Origin: Halothermothrix sp.
Lineage (GTDB): Bacteria > Bacillota > Halanaerobiia > DY22613
NCBI GenBank assembly: GCA_016841825.1
Contig: JAENYK010000005.1
Location: 310,001-374,000, forward strand
Direction: 5' to 3'
DNA length: 64,000 nt
Shown here: positions 44,281 through 53,543 of the stretch, one piece after another
Layout of the letters: each line of letters opens with the position of its first letter
Position numbering within the stretch: the stretch's first letter is position 1
The notes under the pieces: generated by a model
Databases searched by the model: none
Told to the model about the DNA's origin: nothing
What the model saw: only the letters and a program-made list of their open reading frames with translations
Position numbers and translations under genes: made by a program

Positions 44281-45180
44281 TTATTGATAAATTGATTGAT
44301 TAATTTCATAAATTCCATAGATCAGGCGAGGAGTGGGACGTAAAACATGCTCGGTAGGTGGGATAAGACAATGCCCCTCTTTAACAGCAGTCAGTTCATT
44401 CCACAAAGGATTGTCTTTCATTTCTTCTAAACCTGATTTAGCACGCATAGCAAAAAAGATATAATCAGGATCTAAATCCAATAATTTCTCAATGGAGAAC
44501 GTGGGATTATTACCAGCAATATCTCTGGCCACATTATTTAACCCCGCTAAAGCCAATACTTGATCCGGAATACTACCATCACCAAAAGCCATTACTGGTT
44601 TAAGATTATATAAGAATATAGCTGTTTTTGGTTCCTTAACTTCAATATTTCCCTCTACTTCTTCCAGAAGATCTGTCAATTTTGCAATCTCTTGCTCAGC
44701 TTGTTGGGTATCATTAAAAATCGCACCATATACCAATAAATTATCAATAACCTCTTCAATACTTTCGGGATCTACATATGCAGTCCTGTAGCCTAATTCA
44801 GCAAGTTGATCCAATCCTTTACGACTCATACCAGAACCTAAAATTAGGTCAGGTTTTAAATCTACAACTTTTTCGACATTTACGTTCTGTATATCCCCCA
44901 CACTTTCAATCTCATCTACTTCTGCTGGCCAGTTCCCGGACATAGCTGCTTTAGCAACTCCCACCAATTTATCGAAATGTCCACTAAAATACAATGATTC
45001 GGTTATCGCAGGTTCTAAAGATATTATGCGAGATACATTTGTCATCTGGATCTCCCGATCTAAATCATCTATTAACATACCGTCTGTAGAAATTTCCAGT
45101 GCAAACGAACCGGAGGCAAAACCTAATACTAAAGTAAAAATCAACGCCAATCCTAATCCAAACCTTCTCAATTTTCGCAT
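44281..45180 (-). CDS. Iron/heme ABC transporter periplasmic binding protein
   Basis: A 299-residue class III binding protein. The signal peptide (MRKLRRFGLGLALIFTLVLG, then FASGSFA) lacks a lipobox Cys, so the protein is probably soluble and cleaved, which fits a periplasm bounded by an outer membrane. Family blocks: RIISLEPAITESLYFSG, KLVGV, NVEKVVDLKPDLILGSG and the C-terminal EHVLRPTPRLIYGI. Start at 45180 (AAGGG nine bases upstream) rather than the ATG at 45189, which touches the ribosome site. Two Fur boxes lie upstream. Confidence 0.9.
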   Translation of the reverse strand: MRKLRRFGLGLALIFTLVLGFASGSFALEISTDGMLIDDLDREIQMTNVSRIISLEPAITESLYFSGHFDKLVGVAKAAMSGNWPAEVDEIESVGDIQNVNVEKVVDLKPDLILGSGMSRKGLDQLAELGYRTAYVDPESIEEVIDNLLVYGAIFNDTQQAEQEIAKLTDLLEEVEGNIEVKEPKTAIFLYNLKPVMAFGDGSIPDQVLALAGLNNVARDIAGNNPTFSIEKLLDLDPDYIFFAMRAKSGLEEMKDNPLWNELTAVKEGHCLIPPTEHVLRPTPRLIYGIYEINQSIYQ

Positions 45181-45208
45181 GATAATCATCCCTTCATAAC
45201 ACTATTTT

Positions 45209-45227
45209 GATATTGAGAATCATTATC
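45209..45227 (-). promoter_or_regulatory. Fur box 1
   Basis: GATATTGAGAATCATTATC matches the 19-bp Fur consensus GATAATGATAATCATTATC at 16 positions. It lies about 30 bases before the binding-protein start. Confidence 0.85.
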
Positions 45228-45267
45228 AGTGTATAGTTAAAAAAATATCTCTTGTGTAGATATTTTT

Positions 45268-45286
45268 GATAATGATTTTCATTCTC
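45268..45286 (-). promoter_or_regulatory. Fur box 2
   Basis: GATAATGATTTTCATTCTC matches the Fur consensus except at a few positions in the right half. Together with box 1 it brackets about 40 bases that should hold the operon promoter. Bases 45290-45510 show nothing else. Confidence 0.75.
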
Positions 45287-45513
45287 ATAATTAGTTTACC
45301 AAAAATCTTTACCCCTGTCAAACATTTTTTATGCTAAATTAAGATTATTAACTAATCCTTTCTGAAAACAGAAATAAAATTCAATCTCCAAAGAGCATTT
45401 AATCTTCTAACTTTACCCTCTTAACGATATATTCCATAATAATTCAACCAGATCTAGTTAATAGTTTTTAAAATTAATCCCTTATTACTGAGCTTTCTCA
45501 TGTATTATTACCT

Positions 45514-45542
45514 AAAAAAATTCCTGCTTTTTTTGCAGGAAT
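45514..45542 (-). terminator. Terminator after the broken ABC exporter
   Basis: ATTCCTGC/GCAGGAAT with a 7-base A loop and a following run of seven T on the minus strand. Confidence 0.85.
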
Positions 45543-45668
45543 GAAAGCACTATATGAAACATATTTCTCAAGCGTAATTTTTATTCAACTATCTATCGTA
45601 CCTATAAACTCTCATTCTTTATATAATTACCATACTTCCTGACACTTCTCCGAAATTTATTTGACCAA

Positions 45669-45932
45669 TTAATGTCGATAAACCTTAACCTGGGAGAAAT
45701 CAGCCTTGATAAACTGTTTAACACATAAGTAAATAATGAGCAAACAGATTGCCAGGATGACCAATAATCCCGTACCTGGTAAAATAACAAATCCCTTGAT
45801 ATTAAAAGCCACCCCCGCATTGACCAATTCCGCAGAAGACATTTTTCCCATCTGTAAAGCAAGGTAGCAAAAAATTGTTGTAGTATACGTTAAAGGATTT
45901 AAATAGATAATTGGACGCAGCAATGCAGGCAT
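45669..45932 (-). pseudogene. C-terminal remnant of an ABC-2 type (DrrB-like) permease
   Basis: The frame reads MPALLRPIIYLNPLTYTTTI, a block close to the conserved ARPIxxLNPLTY of DrrB-type permeases, and ends with one hydrophobic helix (GTGLLVILAICLLIIYLCVK). The first three quarters of the gene are missing. Upstream sequence to 46308 contains short broken hydrophobic frames but no continuous permease. Confidence 0.65.
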
Positions 45933-46308
45933 TACAGTAATCGGAACTTAAGGCAGACTGAAAAACAGTCATAATTATTATACCTGAGATAAGATAATCC
46001 ACAGAGGACTATCTATATTCATTACACTAGATTTCATCACAAAGGAAAAAATGAGCAAATATTAGCTACAAGTCATCACCCCGCAATTATAGTTCTGTTC
46101 TAAGTTTGAACTGCCAAAGGCTGATTTTATTTTTAATGATTCACTAACTAACTCTATTAAGTGCAGCAAATGAAACACATCAATTTTGAGGAGCATAGAC
46201 AGACCTACTCCAAGAATTAGCAGTTCCTGGATCAGATGAGTACTTATACTAGTGAGAGCAATTTGAGATCTAATGACAGCTGAAAATAGGATTTCTTTTA
46301 AAGAATTA

Positions 46309-46749
46309 TTACGAACTGCTTTTAAAATATTCATTACTCGCTAACCCCCCTTCCTGTAACAGTACTGAAGAATTTCTCCATTGTAGTAGATCAAAAGGCT
46401 CCAGAGCAAAATTTATTCTATCTTTTACATCCTCTTTCGAGAAGTCACAGTGTAGCTTTGAATTCTCCTCAACCAATAATTTTCCATCAAAAGTTGAATC
46501 CTGAAAAACGATCCCAATCTCATTCCTAACTTTCGATCTCTGTTCAGTGACATCATTACCGTTAATCCATAAATCACCTTCAGTTTTATTAAGGATTGTA
46601 CAGAGAGTATTAATAGTTGTCGATTTACCAGCACCGTTGGGGCCTAGAAAAGCGAAGATAGTTCTCGCTTCTACATTAAAAGAAACATTATTAACCGCTA
46701 TAAAATCATACTTTTTTGTAAAATTTTTTACTTCAATCATCTTCAACAT
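46309..46749 (-). pseudogene. Truncated DrrA-like ABC exporter ATPase
   Basis: A 146-residue frame with Walker A FLGPNGAGKSTT and the following DrrA-type blocks (GIVFQDSTFDGKLLVEEN, INFALEPFDLLQWR). Where the signature LSGGMKRR and Walker B should follow it degenerates into SSVLLQEGGLASNEYFKSSS and stops. Without signature, Walker B and H-loop it cannot be a working ATPase. It belongs with the permease remnant at 45669, the two being a decayed drug-export pair downstream of a two-component system. Confidence 0.75.
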
Positions 46750-46854
46750 CTCCTTTCATCTCTATAATAACACAGTTTTTTAAACTGAATTTAAACCACA
46801 AGATCAAATTGATTACTACGTTCAATCTCTAAAAACATAAAGGAGTAATTAATA

Positions 46855-46887
46855 AAAACAGCCCGATAAATCTTTATCAGACTGTTT
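46855..46887 (-). terminator. Terminator after the histidine kinase gene
   Basis: AAACAGTCTGATAAA/TTTATCGGGCTGTTTTTA imperfect hairpin with a T-rich tail on the minus strand, a few bases past the kinase stop. Confidence 0.75.
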
Positions 46888-46892
46888 AATAA

Positions 46893-47993
46893 CTAATTAC
46901 TTTTTACTGGTAAATATACACTGAAAACTGTACCTTCTCCTGGACTACTGGAGACCATGATTTCACCTTGATGCAAGTCAATTATCTTTTTAACAATAGA
47001 AAGACCCAGACCATTGCCTTTTTGGGAAGGCTGCCTTGATTTATCCGTTTTATAGAAACGCTCAAAAATATGTTTCTGATCCTCTCTGGCAATACCAATC
47101 CCTGTATCAGTAATCTCAACTATAATTCTATCACTCTGTCGGTATAAATTAACTGTAATTTCTCCCCCTTCCGGGGTATATTTGATACTATTGGTAATCA
47201 AATTAATCCAGATCTGACTCAACATATCTTTATCTGCTGTAATACTTATTTCTTCCAGAAAAAGCTCCATTTCAATCTTTTTCTCTTGCCACTGTGGCTC
47301 ACAGGACAGAATTAGATTTCGCAACTGTTCGTCTAAACGGTATAATTGAGGTTCAAATTTGATGGTCTCTGACTCCAAAGCAGCTAATTTGAGCAAATTA
47401 TCACTCAACCTGGATAAACGTCTACTTTCTAACTTGATAATATTCAGATAATGCTGCCGCTCAGCAGAACTGAGTTGTTCATTCTCCAATACTTCGGCAA
47501 AACCGCTAATAGATGTCAGTGGAGTTTGAATTTCATGTGATACATTAGAGATAAATTCTTGTCTCATATTTTCCATCTGGCCCAGTTCCAGAGCCATTTT
47601 ATTAACAGTACTGCTAAGCTCATTTAGCCTCTGATGTTCCACAAATTCGTTTTGCAACCTGATACTAAAATCTCCTTTAGCTATCTTTTCCAGAGCCTCA
47701 ATTATTGGCCCCAAAAAATCCCGTTCCTGCACCCAGTATCTGGTGAATGCAATCTTCCTGATCAATGCAAAAATTAAGATGATCAGAAAAAATCCCAAAA
47801 TAGAATTTATCATCTGTCTAAATACACTGTCCGGACTCCAATCTATTAATCTGTAGATATAAGCAGACAAATAAAATGCCACAATAGACGCAGCCGATAA
47901 AAATATTAATAAAAAGATAAATCCCATCAAACCCCTTAGCCTATCCCTATTTCTCAGTTTTCTCCTGTTGAAAGGTCTACGTCTTGTTTTCAT
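46893..47993 (-). CDS. Sensor histidine kinase
   Basis: A 366-residue membrane kinase: two N-terminal helices (about 22-45 and 62-83) with little between them, a HAMP-like linker (about 95-150), the phospho-accepting His in NVSHEIQTPLTSI, the N box WINLITNSIKYTPEGG, and G boxes DTGIGI and GNGLGLSIV. The extremely short external loop suggests it senses a signal in or at the membrane. The ATG overlaps the stop of the response regulator by four bases. It may once have regulated the decayed exporter downstream. Confidence 0.92.
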   Translation of the reverse strand: MKTRRRPFNRRKLRNRDRLRGLMGFIFLLIFLSAASIVAFYLSAYIYRLIDWSPDSVFRQMINSILGFFLIILIFALIRKIAFTRYWVQERDFLGPIIEALEKIAKGDFSIRLQNEFVEHQRLNELSSTVNKMALELGQMENMRQEFISNVSHEIQTPLTSISGFAEVLENEQLSSAERQHYLNIIKLESRRLSRLSDNLLKLAALESETIKFEPQLYRLDEQLRNLILSCEPQWQEKKIEMELFLEEISITADKDMLSQIWINLITNSIKYTPEGGEITVNLYRQSDRIIVEITDTGIGIAREDQKHIFERFYKTDKSRQPSQKGNGLGLSIVKKIIDLHQGEIMVSSSPGEGTVFSVYLPVKSN

Positions 47994-48664
47994 TGTCCTA
48001 CCTCCAGACGATAACCCAATCCCCGGATTGTCTCAATCTGAAAGCAATAATCATCTACCGGAAACCTTTCCCGCAAACGACTAATATGGACATCCAACGT
48101 ACGCTCATTTCCGTCAAAGTCATAACCCCAGATATCTTCAATTAACTGATCCCGGGTAAAAGTTCTACCTGGAGATGACGCCAGTTTAAATAATAGCTCA
48201 AACTCTTTGAGGGGTAGAGTTAATATCTCACCACCAACCGATACTTGATATTTTTTGCGATTCATGGTTAATTTACCAATTTCAATTGTTTGAGAAGTAG
48301 CTATCTGATACCGTTTCAATAAAGCTTTGACTCTCATCACCAATTCCATTGGCTCAAAAGGTTTAACCAGATAATCATCGGTACCAAGTTGAAATCCCTT
48401 AATTTTCTGACTGGTTTCACCTTTAGCCGTAAGCATCAGTAAAGGAAAATCATAATATTCCCGTAGTTCTCGGCACAACTGCCAGCCATCCATCCTGGGC
48501 ATCATTATATCCAGAATTACCAGATCAACCTTGACCTGTTCAAGTTTTGCCAGTGCTTCCTCTCCTTCGGAGGCTTCTTGAATGCTAAAACCTTCTTTTT
48601 CTAAAAACACTCTGAGCAATTCTCGGATATGTGGATCGTCATCAACAATCATTATTGTAGCCAT
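47990..48664 (-). CDS. OmpR-family response regulator
   Basis: A 224-residue regulator. Receiver domain with acidic pair DDDPHIRE, phospho-Asp in LVILDIMMPRMDGW, and the LVKPFEP lysine. C-terminal winged helix (about 128-222; LPLKEFELLFKLA, GNERTLDVHISRLRERF, IRGLGYRLE). It starts at ATG 48664 and is followed by its kinase. The upstream gap holds the short derivative of repeat family A. DNA targets are unknown. Confidence 0.93.
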   Translation of the reverse strand: MATIMIVDDDPHIRELLRVFLEKEGFSIQEASEGEEALAKLEQVKVDLVILDIMMPRMDGWQLCRELREYYDFPLLMLTAKGETSQKIKGFQLGTDDYLVKPFEPMELVMRVKALLKRYQIATSQTIEIGKLTMNRKKYQVSVGGEILTLPLKEFELLFKLASSPGRTFTRDQLIEDIWGYDFDGNERTLDVHISRLRERFPVDDYCFQIETIRGLGYRLEVGQ

Positions 48665-48764
48665 TGGATATCTACTCCTTTAAAATGCTAGTATCATTAG
48701 TCTATAGTATAAAACAGTACTTTAAACTGAATTTAAACTACAAAATATCAAAAATTTTTTTGAC

Positions 48765-48823
48765 GACATTTTAGAAGGGAAGTCCCAACCTGTATAGGCA
48801 GGAGACTTCCCTTCTGAGATGTC
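48765..48823. repeat. Short palindromic derivative of repeat family A
   Basis: GACATTTTAGAAGGGAAGTC and its near-complement (AGACTTCCCTTCTGAGATGTC) flank 16 bases that include CCTGTATAGGCAGG. The middle of the full repeat is missing and both ends now resemble the family's right end, making a hairpin of about 21 bp. Confidence 0.8.
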
Positions 48824-48951
48824 TTTAAATTTCCACTTTTCATAGTTAGTTTTGCTCAAAGTAGTTTTCAAAAACACAACTATATCTACTTAATATATAA
48901 GCGTTCTTAGTTTATAGCTCGAATAGCAGTAAGTTAATCGGTCCATAAATA

Positions 48952-49314
48952 TTAGATTATTTGATAGCCATTCTTCTTCCACTTAACTATACCGCCTATT
49001 AAATTATACACTTGATAGAACCCTAACTCTTTCATCATCTCCAAAGCCTTGTTGCTACGTTTACCAGTTCGACAGTAAACAAGATAGGTTTTTTCCCGGG
49101 ATAACTTATTCAATTCGTCTTCAAAATCAGATTCATAAAAATCCAGGTTTTCTGCTTCCACAAGATGCCCCTGAGCATACTCTCTGAGAGTACGAACATC
49201 AAGGATTACAAAATTTAAATTATCTCCCTTTTTCTGAATTAACTGATCTGCTTCTTCAGGAGTAATATCTTTAAAAATAAGCTCAGGTTTGCGGCTTCTT
49301 CTCCTTTTCGCCAT
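48952..49314 (-). CDS. Rhodanese-like domain protein
   Basis: A 120-residue single rhodanese domain with the active-site loop VYCRTGKRSNKA (Cys about 80), the LDVRTLREYAQGH block and a final IGGIVKWKKNGY. Rhodanese domains carry persulfide sulfur or act as phosphatase-like regulators; no partner is obvious. The basic start MAKRRRSRK follows GGAGG. No signal peptide, so cytoplasmic. Confidence 0.88.
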   Translation of the reverse strand: MAKRRRSRKPELIFKDITPEEADQLIQKKGDNLNFVILDVRTLREYAQGHLVEAENLDFYESDFEDELNKLSREKTYLVYCRTGKRSNKALEMMKELGFYQVYNLIGGIVKWKKNGYQII

Positions 49315-49507
49315 GACAAACCACCTCCAATGATCATATCATTTCTGATAGGCTAAAATCAAAATAGCTATCTTTACCACTCTTACTGTATAATACTCAA
49401 ACTATGTATAGGTTGCTACATATTTTATCGACTGCATTCCAGCAGATTATTAATTACCCAATACTCTGAAATAATTCCCTATTCTAAGTAGATAAATTTA
49501 CCTTCAC

Positions 49508-50650
49508 TCACCTCCTTTTTTCTACTAGATTACCTTTGTAAAGATTTTTCCCGGTGATTTTGATCCCAAACATTTTCTCATATTTATGCAGTATCTTCTT
49601 TTCATCAACAGTCACAATCGAAACCGTACAGCCACTATTTCCAGCCCGACCCGTACGACCAGATCTATGTAAGAAAAATTGAGAGTCTTCTGGCAAATCC
49701 AAATTAAAAATATGAGTAACGTCCTCAATGTCCAATCCCCGGGCAGCCAGATCAGACGCTACCAGAATAGATATTCTACCTGAGCGAAAGTTATCCATCA
49801 CCTGTTTGCGTTCTAGTTTGCCAGAAGATCCATGAATTCCGGTCACATTGAATCCGTGATAGTTAAGTTTTGCCACAGTGTCTTCAATCTTATAATTTTG
49901 ATTTATAAAAATAATTGCTTTTTGTGGTTTGATGATCCCATAAATTTTCCGAAAGACTGCAATTTTATCACGTTGATCTGCCATAAAGTAAATATGTGAT
50001 ATATTCTCCGGAATCTTAACCTCACTGTCAACCCGAAGCAGTTCTGGACTCTTCATTAATTCTCTGGCTATCTCCACAGTCTGTTCAGAAAGAGTTGCCG
50101 AGAAAAACAACAGTTGACGATCTCTCTGCGTAGTTTTGATAACTGATTGCACAATCTCAAGATTGTGCTTATCTAACAAACGATCAGCCTCATCCACAAC
50201 TATAGTTTTAACTGTATGAGCTTTGATCTTTCTTGATGTAATCAATTCCAAAACGCGTCCTGGAGAACCAACGATAATCTGAGGTTTTTTCTTCAATTGT
50301 TCAATCTGTCGTTTGATATTCACACTCCCAATAATTGTGGTAGATGTAATTCCAAACCCACTATTATTGGTCAATAATTCAATCTGTCGCTGTACCTGAA
50401 TAGCTAATTCATGTGTTGGTGTCAAGATGATAACTTGATTCTCCCGTCGAACTGCATCCACTTTCTCAAAAATAGGCAACAGATAAGCCAAAGTTTTTCC
50501 TGTACCTGTCTCAGATTGAGCAATTACATCTTTATTCTCCTTAATCAAAGGAATCGCTCTCTGTTGAATATTTGTGGGCACAGTTATTTTTACTTTTTTT
50601 AAACCCTCTACTAATCCAGAATTGATGCCTAATTTAACAAAATCCATCAT
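49508..50650 (-). CDS. DEAD-box ATP-dependent RNA helicase
   Basis: A 380-residue minimal DEAD-box helicase: Q motif (PTNIQQRAIP), motif I AQSETGTGKT, Ia PTHELA, Ib SPGRVLE, motif II VDEADRLL, motif III SATLS, IV IFINQ, V ASDLAARGLD and VI HRSGRTGR. There is almost no C-terminal extension, as in YfmL-type helicases used in ribosome assembly or cold adaptation. I use the ATG at 50650 (MMDFVKLG), six bases after GGAG; an ATG four codons earlier overlaps that site. Confidence 0.92.
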   Translation of the reverse strand: MMDFVKLGINSGLVEGLKKVKITVPTNIQQRAIPLIKENKDVIAQSETGTGKTLAYLLPIFEKVDAVRRENQVIILTPTHELAIQVQRQIELLTNNSGFGITSTTIIGSVNIKRQIEQLKKKPQIIVGSPGRVLELITSRKIKAHTVKTIVVDEADRLLDKHNLEIVQSVIKTTQRDRQLLFFSATLSEQTVEIARELMKSPELLRVDSEVKIPENISHIYFMADQRDKIAVFRKIYGIIKPQKAIIFINQNYKIEDTVAKLNYHGFNVTGIHGSSGKLERKQVMDNFRSGRISILVASDLAARGLDIEDVTHIFNLDLPEDSQFFLHRSGRTGRAGNSGCTVSIVTVDEKKILHKYEKMFGIKITGKNLYKGNLVEKRR

Positions 50651-50843
50651 CGATCTCTCCATATCTTAGTTATTCTTTTTCTGTGCATTATTAGTGTTAC
50701 TGAAACAACCACAAATTATTGCTGAAAACTTGTCCAATATGTTATAATTCTCGTTTTATCCGTAAACACCTGCTTTATTACTGTTCCAAATGATATCTTT
50801 TTCCATTATTCAAAATCACTGTATCAATAACTTTATTTATTGA

Positions 50844-50873
50844 TTGCATTTTAGCATGATTTTATATTATAAT
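50844..50873 (+). promoter_or_regulatory. Promoter of the thioesterase gene
   Basis: TTGCAT, 18-bp spacer, perfect TATAAT, about 45 bases before the start codon. Confidence 0.6.
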
Positions 50874-50918
50874 CTTCATAGACGACTAATTTGAGTCGCT
50901 ATTTAAAGGAGGTTTATT

Positions 50919-51341
50919 ATGGAAAAATTAACGGTTGCTCATCTGGTCAAATCGGAAGATTTGAATCATCATGGAACTCTTTTTGCCGGAAGAATGGCTG
51001 AATGGTTCGTGGAAGCCTGTTTTATTCAGGTAGCCAAAATTACCGGAAATCCTGAATCTATCGTTTGTTTGAAATTGCATGGACTTCAGTTCCGAATTCC
51101 GGCAAAACGTGGAGATATAGTAGAAATTGAAACCCAACTAGTTAGAGCTGGTAGAACTAGTCTAACAGTCTATGGTAAATCTAAGGCTGCAGGACATACA
51201 ACAAATCTAGCCGATGGGTTCATCACTTTTGTCTGCGTGAACGAAGCGGGTGAGGCGATACCGCATAATCTAATTTTGGATCCACCCGATAATGAGCAAG
51301 AGGCAAATCTACGCCAGGAAGCAGAGAGATTAAAGGGATGA
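50919..51341 (+). CDS. Hot-dog acyl-CoA thioesterase
   Basis: A 140-residue single hot-dog-fold protein of the YciA/BACH-like group. The family block DLNHHGTLFAGRMAEWFVEA (about residues 15-34) holds the putative catalytic Asn/His and helix Asp-equivalent region, and RIPAKRGDIVEIETQLVRAG the second strand pair. It hydrolyses acyl-CoA esters of unknown chain length. GGAGG lies six bases upstream of the ATG. Transcribed alone on the plus strand. Confidence 0.85.
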   Translation: MEKLTVAHLVKSEDLNHHGTLFAGRMAEWFVEACFIQVAKITGNPESIVCLKLHGLQFRIPAKRGDIVEIETQLVRAGRTSLTVYGKSKAAGHTTNLADGFITFVCVNEAGEAIPHNLILDPPDNEQEANLRQEAERLKG

Positions 51342-51443
51342 GCTGATTCTGCCAGGCAGTAAATGTATCACATACTTATGGTGATTTGTCTACAAGCAAA
51401 TCGAAATCTGTTAGTCATAATAAAACTATTCTTAACAAATAAA

Positions 51444-51486
51444 AAACACCACCTGAGATGTTAAATCATCTGAAAGGTGGTGTTTA
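51444..51486. terminator. Bidirectional terminator between thioesterase and phosphotransferase genes
   Basis: AAACACCACCT/AAGGTGGTGTTT stem with a 19-base loop that itself can pair, between convergent genes. Confidence 0.75.
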
Positions 51487-51494
51487 TGCACAAT

Positions 51495-52295
51495 CTAGAA
51501 TAACTCATCCAGAGTAATATAATAATCTATTTTTGAATAGTCAATAGCAGTAAGACCATAAGTTTTACAGAACAAATCAACCATCTCTTTTTGATCGTCC
51601 AGACCCATGGCCTGTATACTTCTTACTGCTAATGCTAAATCCTGATATCTATCTCCAATTCCACCTCTCCCCCAATCAATAAAACCACTTAACTCACTAT
51701 TTTTGATTATCATATTGGGTAAACAGAAATCTCCATGAATAAATACTAGATCTTCACTTTTTGGCTTATTCACTAGCACTAGATTATATATTTCATCTGC
51801 AGTTTTCCCTAAATTTTCTGGTTGAAAATCTTCTTCATCAACCAAACCCTGAATAAGATTCTGTTTAGCAACAATCAGTTTCACATCTATAGTCTGCTCA
51901 AACGGACAATCCCGGATGCTCACCTGATGAATCATCTTCAGTCCATTCGCCAATAAACCAATCATTTTCTCGGGATTAGAAAAGATCATAGACTCAGAAA
52001 CCTCAATCCCCTGAAGTTCAGATATTAAAAGATATTCTGTTCCTTGATACTGTTCGTAATAGTAAACCTCCGGAACAGGAAGTTTGCCTTTCAACCATTT
52101 CAAAATTTTCGCTTCTTTTTGCAGATCTTCTTTCGAGGATTCTACTACTTTCAAATAAGCGTTATTTCCAAAAGATGTGTTTTGTATATGAAACACTCTG
52201 GAATGTGATTCGCCATTAATATTTTCTTTCCATATACTAAATTTTAGCATATTGCTTAAGTTTTTTGGCAAGCCAATAGTAAGTTGATTCACCAT
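51495..52295 (-). CDS. Aminoglycoside 3'-phosphotransferase-like kinase
   Basis: A 266-residue protein of the APH family. It shows the catalytic Brenner motif VFIHGDFCLPNMIIKN, the metal-binding GFIDWGRGGIGDRYQDLA and a C-terminal YYITLDELF, all close to APH(3') enzymes, which inactivate kanamycin-type drugs by ATP-dependent O-phosphorylation. A related small-molecule kinase cannot be excluded. Start ATG at 52295 with GGAG nine bases upstream (an ATG at 52310 overlaps that site). It follows the MacB permease gene by 33 bases and is likely part of the efflux operon. Confidence 0.8.
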   Translation of the reverse strand: MVNQLTIGLPKNLSNMLKFSIWKENINGESHSRVFHIQNTSFGNNAYLKVVESSKEDLQKEAKILKWLKGKLPVPEVYYYEQYQGTEYLLISELQGIEVSESMIFSNPEKMIGLLANGLKMIHQVSIRDCPFEQTIDVKLIVAKQNLIQGLVDEEDFQPENLGKTADEIYNLVLVNKPKSEDLVFIHGDFCLPNMIIKNSELSGFIDWGRGGIGDRYQDLALAVRSIQAMGLDDQKEMVDLFCKTYGLTAIDYSKIDYYITLDELF

Positions 52296-52328
52296 AAAAT
52301 TCAACTCCATTTGGAGATATTTTACTGT

Positions 52329-53543
52329 CTATTCATAACTTAAAGCATCCACAGGATCCAATCGGGCAGCCCGGCTGGCTGGATAAATTCCGAAGAATAA
52401 ACCAATCATCATCGAAAAACCCATTGCAATCGCTACGGAAAAAGCTGTAACCTGGAATGGCCAACCTCCAAGATGTGACACCAACATAGCCACTACTGTA
52501 CCAAATCCTAATCCTAACAGTCCACCAAAAAGACTAACTGTACAGGATTCGATCAGGAACTGAAATAAAATTACCCTGCGTTTAGCACCTAAAGCTTTCC
52601 TGATTCCAATCTCTCTGGTACGTTCAGTTACAGAGACAAGTGTAATATTCATGATTCCAATTCCCCCTACCAGTAAAGCAATACTGGCTATTCCACCGAG
52701 GAGAATCTTAAAGGTGTTGGCAAAATCAGATGCCATAGATAACATCTCTGTCTGACTAGTAACATTCACTTTGTCCAGATCTTTATATCTCTGATAGAAA
52801 AAATATTCAACCTGAGCCACTGCTATTTCTGCCACTTCATTAGAACGGGCTTGAGCAGAAAAACCATTGACATACTTAATGCTCTGCAAACGGTTCATCC
52901 AGGTTGTCACAGGTAAAAATACCTGTGAATCATAATTTGTGAACATAACCTGTCCTTTGGACTCGAAAACTCCAATCACATTCAGGGAGAATTTATAATT
53001 ACCCCGGGTAATCTTTATCTCCTGACCAATTGGATTAGTCTCACCAAACAGATCAGTAGCCACCTCTGAACCTAGAATTACCACTAATCTACTCTCTTCC
53101 AAATCTGCTTCTGAAAACATCCGACCCTGGGCCAGATCCAAATCTACCATTTCGAAAAATTCCGGTGTTGTTGCCCGAACCCTTCCCTGCACATTAGTAT
53201 CATTATAGACCAATAACCCTGAGCCATCAACATATGGTGCTATATTATTCAAATCAGGACAGAGTGCTTTAATCTGATCTGCCATCTCATAAGTAAACAG
53301 ATCGGTAGTACTCTGACTAATTCTCCCACCTGTACCTCTGGTCATACCATGAGAGATAGTAATCATATTGGTTCCCAGGTTATTCAAACTGTCTAAGATC
53401 TGTTGTTCAGCACCACTACTAATAGCAACTACAGCGATTACTGCTGCTACTCCAATGATAATTCCCAACATAGATAGAAATGACCGCAAACGGTTACCGG
53501 CAAGACTTTTTAAAGCAACTCGAATAATATCAATAATCAACAT
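52329..53543 (-). CDS. MacB-like ABC transporter permease
   Basis: A 404-residue FtsX/MacB permease. One N-terminal helix (about 15-40, SMLGIIIGVAAVIAVVAIS) is followed by a large external domain (about 45-275) and three C-terminal helices (about 280-400), the last part holding the typical TERTREIGIRKALGAKRR cytoplasmic loop. MacB permeases drive mechanotransmission across the periplasm to an outer-membrane duct. It starts one base inside the stop of the ATPase gene. Confidence 0.92.
   Translation of the reverse strand: MLIIDIIRVALKSLAGNRLRSFLSMLGIIIGVAAVIAVVAISSGAEQQILDSLNNLGTNMITISHGMTRGTGGRISQSTTDLFTYEMADQIKALCPDLNNIAPYVDGSGLLVYNDTNVQGRVRATTPEFFEMVDLDLAQGRMFSEADLEESRLVVILGSEVATDLFGETNPIGQEIKITRGNYKFSLNVIGVFESKGQVMFTNYDSQVFLPVTTWMNRLQSIKYVNGFSAQARSNEVAEIAVAQVEYFFYQRYKDLDKVNVTSQTEMLSMASDFANTFKILLGGIASIALLVGGIGIMNITLVSVTERTREIGIRKALGAKRRVILFQFLIESCTVSLFGGLLGLGFGTVVAMLVSHLGGWPFQVTAFSVAIAMGFSMMIGLFFGIYPASRAARLDPVDALSYE

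Noticed and set aside
45602-46002. Overlapping 66- and 86-codon minus-strand ORFs near the permease remnant
   Set aside because: They lie in other frames of the permease remnant and show no ribosome sites or protein-like patterns.
46062-46334. 90-codon hydrophobic ORF between the exporter remnants
   Set aside because: No ribosome site, no recognisable permease blocks, overlaps the truncated ATPase frame; more likely decayed DNA.
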